Source: Pleurotus ostreatus/Saccharomyces cerevisiae fusant
Taxonomy: Eukaryota > Opisthokonta
Assembly (NCBI GenBank): GCA_024196135.1
Contig: JAMQCK010001062.1
Location: 1-12,464, forward strand
Length of the DNA: 12,464 bases
Direction: 5' to 3'
The notes under the pieces were generated by a model. It ran no database searches, was not told the origin of the DNA, and saw only the letters and a program-made list of their open reading frames with translations. This document shows, piece after piece, positions 7,324 through 12,464 of the stretch (positions are counted from its first letter, which is position 1; every line of letters starts with the position of its first letter). A program made the translations under genes and the position numbers.

Positions 7324-9126
7324 TCATGGCTCGTTGCCTTCTGGGATTGGCTCTGCTGGTGGTGCGGGCGTGTCCTGCCCTTGTGATAGACGCTCGTGGC
7401 ATAGTTTTGCGACGAGAGCGCCGTCGATGGGAATCGCGTTGCCTGGTCGTCTGTCAGGAACTGGAGGATAACGTTGAGTGTATTTACTAACCTTGGAAGC
7501 CTTCTGGATACGAGACCGGCGGCGCATTGGGCGCAGTGAAGTACCTGAGCGTAGGTGAGCGTCTGCATTGTACCAAGATAATCACTCGACAACTCACTCG
7601 TTATTCCAGAAGCCATAGTGCGTCAGGCCCATAGCTCTTGACGTGTACTCATAGTCGTAAGCAAAGCCGCCAGGGAAGAAGAACTCCATGACCGTCGCAC
7701 GCGGTGATGAGTTCATCCAGATGAGCGAAGTGAGCCCATTGCCGTGTACGCCCATCATGATCTAAAAGCAGTTGTAAGAACCTCTTGTCTTCGCATTGCC
7801 ACCAGAGTACTCACCGTCGTCCTCGCCGCCAGCTGAATCTGCTGCATGCGCGACAGCTTGTCCATGCTCACAACGTTGACCTCGTAGCCGTACGTGTCTC
7901 GCAGCTTGTACAACTCCTGCACCAGCCGGTCGTGGTCCTCCGGCTTCAGCATCCGACGACCCCACGTCTGGCGGGAAATATACGTGATGACGGGCTTGCC
8001 AGTGAGGCCCTCGCCCACCGAGCGGTGCACGCCAGCGGCCTCAATCACATTGTTCCGCACCGTCATCCACCAGTTCACGCTCCCTGGCATCTGGAACGCG
8101 TTCGCCACAATGCGCTGGTACCGTTGCACCTCCTTCGAGAGGAATGCGGTGGACCGGTCCTCAATGAGCACACGGTCGAAGACGAAGGCGCGGTCCATCT
8201 CGGCGCGGTCGCGCCAGTCGTCGACGAACTCCATGGTAATGGAGGGCACAGTGCTGCGGACGACGAACTGGTTCATGTCGGCGTAGTCGCGCCAGTGGTG
8301 CGCGTCGAGGTGGTGGAACATGAGGCGGCGGGGAGCCTTGAGGTGCGTCTTGCCGTCCTTAGCGATGTTGATGTCTAGGGAGGAGTAGGTGCGCCAGAGG
8401 CCGAACCAGAGCTCGGCGGCCCAGTGGTAGTAGTGCGTGATGCTGAGGAGGGTAAGGGAGAAGAAGGATGCGAGGTGAAGCGTACTCACAATTGTGGGGG
8501 ATCGTTCACGAGCCACTGGTGTTCGTGTGAGCCTCAAGTCATGGATGCAGGAAAGGGAACGTACAGTAACGCCGTCTATGATCTGGGCAGACGTCCCAAA
8601 GAGCCGCTTGGCTTCCCTAGTGCTGATGACCTGGATGTCTTCGGACGTCGGTAGCCGCTTCCTCTCCTCTTCGGGCCCATTCTTGACAAAGATGCCTTTG
8701 GACATGACCTCCTTGATGTCCGGAATGCTAGCTCGGTTGTCGCTGACGATGAACATCGTCCCGTTCTTGATGTATAGTTTGTCCAACACGGTCCACCCTA
8801 TCACAGCCGTCAGCTTTCCCGCTCACTACACATTAGGGCCACGTCAACACACCATGCGTATGCGCAACCACCGTCGTCTCCGGAACCCTCCCACCGCGCC
8901 ACACGAGCTGCGTATCCCAGAGCTTCCCGTTCACGGTCCCGCCGTGCTTCTCAATGTCGTCGAGAAAGTCCGGGATAATCGAGTTCAGCGCATCCCCGCC
9001 CTCATCGCTCCTGAACGGGTTCTGTATCCGAAAGCCCTCCGTGCTCGGGCGCGACAGCAGGATGAGGCCGACGAGCAGCAGGCAGACGATGAGCAGCTCG
9101 CGACGGGTGGGCATAGTGAGCGACAT
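7324..9126 (-). CDS. GT61 / DUF563-type glycosyltransferase, type II membrane protein, 7 exons
   Basis: Minus-strand exons in reading order: 9126-8853, 8797-8565, 8515-8490, 8442-7815, 7761-7598, 7544-7492, 7442-7324. They give about 498 residues, with introns of 47 to 55 nt. The N-terminus has a short cytosolic stretch (MSLTMPTRRE) followed by a single hydrophobic anchor (about 11-24), typical of Golgi or ER type II enzymes. Family-like segments are KLYIKNGTMFIVSDN, FITHYYHWAAELWFGLWR, FDRVLIEDRS, VITYISRQTWGRRML, MGVHGNGLTSLIWM (from about 390) and YPEGFQGNAIPIDG. These match the DUF563 (PF04577) domain of GT61 enzymes, which includes EOGT-like GlcNAc transferases and plant xylosyl/arabinosyl transferases. 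Donor and acceptor cannot be told from the sequence. Exon 3 is only 26 nt. Earlier acceptors for the last two introns would give introns of 35 and 31 nt and worse protein matches, so the later ones were chosen. Confidence 0.88.
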
Positions 9127-9349
9127 GGCGTAGCGGTGTGCTGGCCGTCGGCCGCGGTGGTGAGGGGTAGAAACGAGGGGAAGGTAGACGAGGGGGGAGA
9201 TAGAGCAACGTCGAGGCGAGTGTCTGAAGCGAGATGTCTAGCCTGGTTTCGGTGCTGTCATGATGGCGGGGCCCCCCTTGCCGACGATTAGGCGCCCGGG
9301 GCCCCCTACGTGCCGATCAGTACTCTGCTTCTCCGGCTCGTCGCTCATC
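9127..9349. promoter_or_regulatory. Short divergent promoter, GT61 / WKF gene
   Basis: Only 223 nt separate the two start codons. The right part holds a GC-rich direct repeat (GGGGCCCCC at 9268 and 9298, exactly 30 nt apart) and ATTAGGCGCCC at 9287-9297. ATG codons in frame with the WKF gene also occur at 9260 and 9263, so part of this stretch might be translated. Confidence 0.45.
9287..9297 (+). promoter_or_regulatory. ATTAGGCGCCC element upstream of the WKF gene
   Basis: The same 11-mer occurs in the same orientation upstream of the DUF6593-like gene (minus strand, 3587-3577). It lies 52 nt before the ATG here and 57 nt before the ATG there. TTAGGCGCCC recurs at 12201. The role is inferred from position only. 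Confidence 0.35.
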
Positions 9350-10507
9350 ATGGCGGTGGAAAAATCAGCGAAGAAAATCAAGTCGAAATCGCGGTCGGAG
9401 GATGCGGCCATGGTCGTGGACGAACCTGCTGCGCCTCAGGAGGTCTCTGCCAAGAAGCACAAGAAGAGCAAGAAGGCCGATCAGTCCAGCGAAACCACGG
9501 TTCCCCCAGCCGTAACCGACATCCCTTCCCTCGAGAAGCCCAAGAAGAAGCGCAAACGCGACCAGCCTACACCGGCTGAGCCATTGGATGACACCAAGGG
9601 GAACGAGGAGGTCGACGCCGCCGCAGATACACACAAGAAAAAGAAGCGGAAGCATGCGAAGGCGGAGGCAGAGGCCACGGATGCTGCAGTAGCAGACGAG
9701 GAGCCACGAAAACGCAAGAAGCCGAAGCACGACGCGCCCGCAGAGCCTCACGGGGAGTCTGCACCGCCGGTGGGAATGGCGGACGAGGCAGACGAGGACG
9801 GGGAGGACATTGGGGACAAGCCCAAGAAGAAGTATCCGCATCCTGCGAAGGATGAGTCCCTCTCTGAGCAGGCTGTCAAAGGTACGTCGTGGATACCTCG
9901 GTCTTTTGTAGGTGAAGACCGGAGACTGACATCGCCGTGCAGCCCTCTCCTATGCGTATACCTACCACAAACACCGCGACGTCTGGAAGTTCAGCAAGGC
10001 CCATCAGAACTGGCTCATCCGCCATTGCTGGTCTACGACCGAGGTGCGTAGAGATGCTTTGATGTGTCCCTTGCCCCTCGCGTGCACTCATTGTCATTGC
10101 AGATACCCGACGAATATATACCCCTCCTCAAAAAGTACCTCAAGAATTTGCAGGGTGGCGCGCGGGAGGTACGCCTTCCGTGAACCTGGTCTTGGGCGCG
10201 TTGGCTGACATGGCTTATGCAGCGACTACTCGAGACCTGCCAGTCCATCCTCAAAGCCGCAGAAGCGCCAGAGGAGTCGGAGCATGCAGCGACACCTGTG
10301 AAAGACGAAGCAGAACCTGCAGCAGAAGGAGATGCAGAGTCCCCGAGCAAGTCTGTCAGGTTCGCTGAGACCACGAAAGAGACAGACGCCTCGACGAAGC
10401 CGGGGATGGCAGCGAAGGCGCCAGAGGTGGTAGCGAAGAAGAGCACACGACCGCCGGAGAGCAAGGTCAAGCGAGCGAAGGATTTTGTCAAGGTGCTCTC
10501 TTCATGA
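9350..10507 (+). CDS. WKF-domain (DUF2373) nucleolar-type protein, 4 exons
   Basis: Exons are 9350-9881, 9943-10043, 10103-10168 and 10223-10507, giving 327 residues with consistent phases. The first 170 residues are highly charged, with many KKxK / KRKR clusters (KKHKKSKK, KPKKKRKRDQ, KKKKRKHAK, KRKKPKHD) typical of nucleolar proteins. The WKF domain follows: ALSYAYTYHKHRDVWKFSKA (178-197, W192-K-F194), then NWLIRHCWSTTEIPDEYIP and a helix with LKKYLKNLQGGARERLLE. This domain occurs in human C7orf50 and in yeast Ycr016w (Rbp95), a pre-60S ribosome-assembly factor, so a role in ribosome biogenesis is likely. The tail is Glu/Ala-rich and ends KVKRAKDFVKVLSS. The start at 9350 has a good context (atcATGG). 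In-frame ATGs at 9260/9263 would add 30 residues of unusual Pro/Arg-rich sequence. Divergent from the GT61 gene, convergent with the SET gene. Confidence 0.88.
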
Positions 10508-10685
10508 CCTGTGTTGGTGCGTTCGTCGATGCGTGCAATGTACTATGGGTTATGACAATGGTCAAGATTGACGATACTACGCAATGCTTCTATGATGACT
10601 GGCACACTACTATACATGGTTTCAAGAAGCCAACATCTCGGTCGATTCCAAGCAGCAGTCGTCTTGCGCGCTAAGGTCGATTCGC

Positions 10686-11801
10686 TCACTCCCTCGAGCA
10701 TTTTGTGCACTGGCAACGGAACGTGTACATCCCCCACAGCGCGTACTGACGCTGCTGCTTGGGCTGGGAGGGGTTGACATAGGCGATGAAGATCTCCTCG
10801 CCCTTTTTGATGGGCCGCTCTGCGTACAGCGCGAAGGTCATCGTGTCAACGTCCCACTCCGTGTACGCGTTGGACTCGCAACTGTCGGGCCAATCAGCTC
10901 CCCGCGCCTCATATCCTGCACGCCCATTGACTCACCTATGGTTCAGCCTAGAAATATCTCTGGTAACCGCTCCATACGGCCCCTTGAAGATCCCGCCCTG
11001 ACTGAGCGCGGACGTGTTCGTGTCGATAATCCCCCGCTTCACCCCATGCGTCGTCCTCGGCTTGCAGTTCGCGAACGACATGAACTCCTTCTTGTCCTCC
11101 TCCGGCAGCGCCTGGTACAGCATCTCCGCGAACTTCTCGCCTGCATTGAGCATGGTCCCCCGGTCGACGCTTCCCCCCATCATCATCTGCGACACGACCG
11201 CCATCGGCGGCTCGCGCAGCACTGGCTCGCCGGCCCCGATCGCCTCCGTCGCGAACAGGCCCTTGCCGTGGACCGGGGAGTCGCCGACGCGGTACCGCGG
11301 GGGGTCGAGCGGCTGGTACTGCGCGCACAGGCGCCGGCTGCTCTCGATCTTCTCCGCGACGCGGGGGGAGACGGCGGCGATGAAGGGCCGCTGCGCGGGG
11401 ACGGTGATGAAGCGCACGGTGTCGACGTCGATGGCGTCCTCTGCGCCGGCGGTGAGCATGGCGGGGTCCATGCCGACGAGCTTTGCGAGCTCGGCGGCGG
11501 TGCCGGGGTCGAGGGAGTTTAAATCGATGCCAGAGGGCTGAAGCTGGGTGTAGGCGCCGTTGGCGTCTCTGCTGAGAAGCTCGATCTTGGCTTTGTTGGA
11601 GAACTTGTCCTTAGTGTCCTGCATCAGGGTTGGGGGGACGGGGACGCGCGACGTCGACCCCTGTTTTAAAGACGATTGGGATCCACTGCCCGCCTTTGGT
11701 GGCGCGCCACTCGTAGGCGCCGCGGACGACGACGAGAACGCCGACGACTTGGAGCTCCCTATGGCGCCCAGAGACTTGTTCTTCAGGAAGCCGCGCTTCA
11801 T
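10686..11801 (-). CDS. SET-domain protein, putative lysine methyltransferase, 2 exons
   Basis: Minus-strand exons are 11801-10936 and 10881-10686, with one 54-nt intron (gtgagt...gacag) that splits the Ser of NHSC. The product is 353 residues. The N-terminal third (MKRGFLKNKS, then Ser/Ala/Gly-rich) is probably disordered. The SET domain starts near 170: VHGKGLFATEAI (G179-K-G181), the motif RLNHSCESNAY (285-295), and GEEIFIAYV (316-324) where GEEITISY is usual. It ends with a post-SET-like cysteine cluster CQCTKC (345-350) only three residues before the stop. No MYND zinc finger is visible in the insert region. The expected reaction is S-adenosylmethionine-dependent lysine methylation; the substrate, histone or other, cannot be predicted. 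In position and style it resembles the small fungal SET proteins annotated simply as SET-domain proteins. Confidence 0.88.
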
Positions 11802-11919
11802 CTTGTTTGGTGGATGCAGTCAACAGCAGGCAGATGGGCCAGATAAGCGACGTCGAGCAGCGGCGCAAAAGAGGCGCGATGAAAGGCGGAAGCGTGTCGT
11901 GAGTGCACGCCCACCGAAC

Positions 11920-11929
11920 CTTATAAAGG
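11920..11929 (-). promoter_or_regulatory. TATA-like element upstream of the SET gene
   Basis: The minus strand reads CCTTTATAAG about 120 nt before the SET start codon, a plausible distance for a core promoter. The plus strand reads TTATAAAG, so direction is ambiguous. Confidence 0.3.
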
Positions 11930-12159
11930 CCACGAGACGTGCAAAGTCCATCGAAGCATGGAAGGCCTTCCAATTGTCCCACGGGCCGCACATAGACCAG
12001 GCAAGACTCCAGGTGCGGCGAACAATGCAAGAACAACGCGCGTTATATCAACATCCCAATCCGCGTCACATACCACCCGGCCCCCGGCCCGGCCCTCATC
12101 AATCACTTTCTTTTGTTCTTGTTTGGTCCATCCGCATCAGGAAGACCTTCATATGTTGC

Positions 12160-12242
12160 GGGCGCCAATCATCGCCCACCCAAAATAAGCGCCCGACGTG
12201 TTAGGCGCCCTCCGCGCATCACTCCGGCTTCCGTAGGCGCCC
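12160..12242. promoter_or_regulatory. Cluster of GGCGCC-type elements
   Basis: Four similar elements lie within 83 nt: ATTGGCGCCC on the minus strand (12169-12160), then TAAGCGCCC (12186), TTAGGCGCCC (12201-12210) and TAGGCGCCC (12234-12242) on the plus strand. They may be control sites of a gene beyond the right edge or of the SET gene. Confidence 0.3.
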
Positions 12243-12464
12243 CGGGTGCGGTGCGCAACACGCGCGCGCAGCACAGGCGCGGTATCGTCGCTGATCAGTT
12301 CGCACTGGATTTCAACAAGAGCGCGTCGATCCTGTCAGGCCGTTTGTATGACTTGAGCGCCGGGCGCTCGTGGGTGTCGCGGCTTACTAGTGTGGGTAAG
12401 AGCGACCCCGCGGCGCACCCGGGATATAAGAACCCTAGGAGTGTTGGGGGACGTTACTAGCAAC

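Larger units (their letters stand above)
11802..12464. other. 663-nt right-end region without a supported gene
   Basis: The left part should contain the promoter of the SET gene (minus strand). Open frames here, including a plus-strand one from about 12113 to 12460, are Arg/Ala/Pro-rich with no recognisable domain and look like GC-driven chance frames. A cluster of GGCGCC-type elements lies at 12160-12242. A minus-strand stretch at 12386-12295 could be the last exon of a gene lying mostly beyond the window, but evidence is weak. Confidence 0.5.

Noticed and set aside
7461..7597. Introns of 31 and 35 nt in the GT61 gene
   Set aside because: Later acceptors give introns of 49 and 53 nt, the local norm, and restore the family text EYFTAPNAPPVSYPEGFQGN.
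7785..8378. Plus-strand open frame of 197 codons
   Set aside because: It mirrors the main exon of the GT61 gene; the minus strand has clear family motifs and matching introns.
9365..9841. Minus-strand Leu-rich, membrane-like open frame
   Set aside because: It is antisense to Lys/Glu-rich coding sequence of the WKF gene; the hydrophobic look comes from reading AAG/GAG codons backwards.
10938..11522. Long plus-strand open frame of 194 codons
   Set aside because: It is antisense to the SET gene, has Arg/His/Leu-rich text without domains, and is explained by GC-rich codon use of the real gene on the other strand.

Overview
The window looks like gene-dense nuclear DNA of a filamentous basidiomycete, probably an agaricomycete. 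The base composition is GC-rich. Coding regions are split by many introns of about 47 to 62 nt with donors such as gtgcgt, gtgagt and gtacgt. Intergenic gaps are short, and one gene encodes a DUF6593-type protein, a family I know mainly from Agaricomycetes. There are no bacterial-style operons, tRNA or rRNA genes, recognisable transposons or CRISPR arrays. All exon coordinates come from reading splice sites by eye and checking phase and family motifs.

Layout. Positions 1-2542 (+) carry the 3' part of an IKS1-type Ser/Thr kinase gene with 11 visible exons; its 5' end is outside the window. It converges on a small DUF6593-like gene (2905-3519, -). Upstream of that, on the same strand, is an ARL1-type small GTPase gene (3823-4695, -, seven exons, several very small). 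Across a 522-nt divergent spacer is an unrecognised gene for a 521-residue protein with a compact N-terminal region and a long low-complexity, Gln/Ser/Pro-rich tail with basic NLS-like patches (5218-6833, +). It converges on a GT61/DUF563-type glycosyltransferase gene (7324-9126, -). A 223-nt divergent spacer separates that from a WKF-domain (DUF2373) nucleolar-type gene (9350-10507, +). This converges on a SET-domain gene (10686-11801, -). The last 663 nt hold no gene I can support, only a cluster of GGCGCC-type elements and weak TATA-like sites.

Functional relations. ARL1 and the GT61 enzyme both belong to the Golgi/secretory system. The WKF protein is probably a ribosome-biogenesis factor. 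The SET protein is probably a lysine methyltransferase. Nothing suggests a co-regulated cluster; this is ordinary core fungal gene order with alternating divergent and convergent pairs.

The points most worth a second look are two GC-AG introns in unrelated genes, three consecutive exons of 24, 28 and 29 nt in ARL1, the unrecognised 521-residue protein, an exact ATTAGGCGCCC element at similar distances upstream of two start codons, and an ambiguous 3' end of the kinase gene that lies in a 17-nt degenerate repeat. I found no clearly new biological system.
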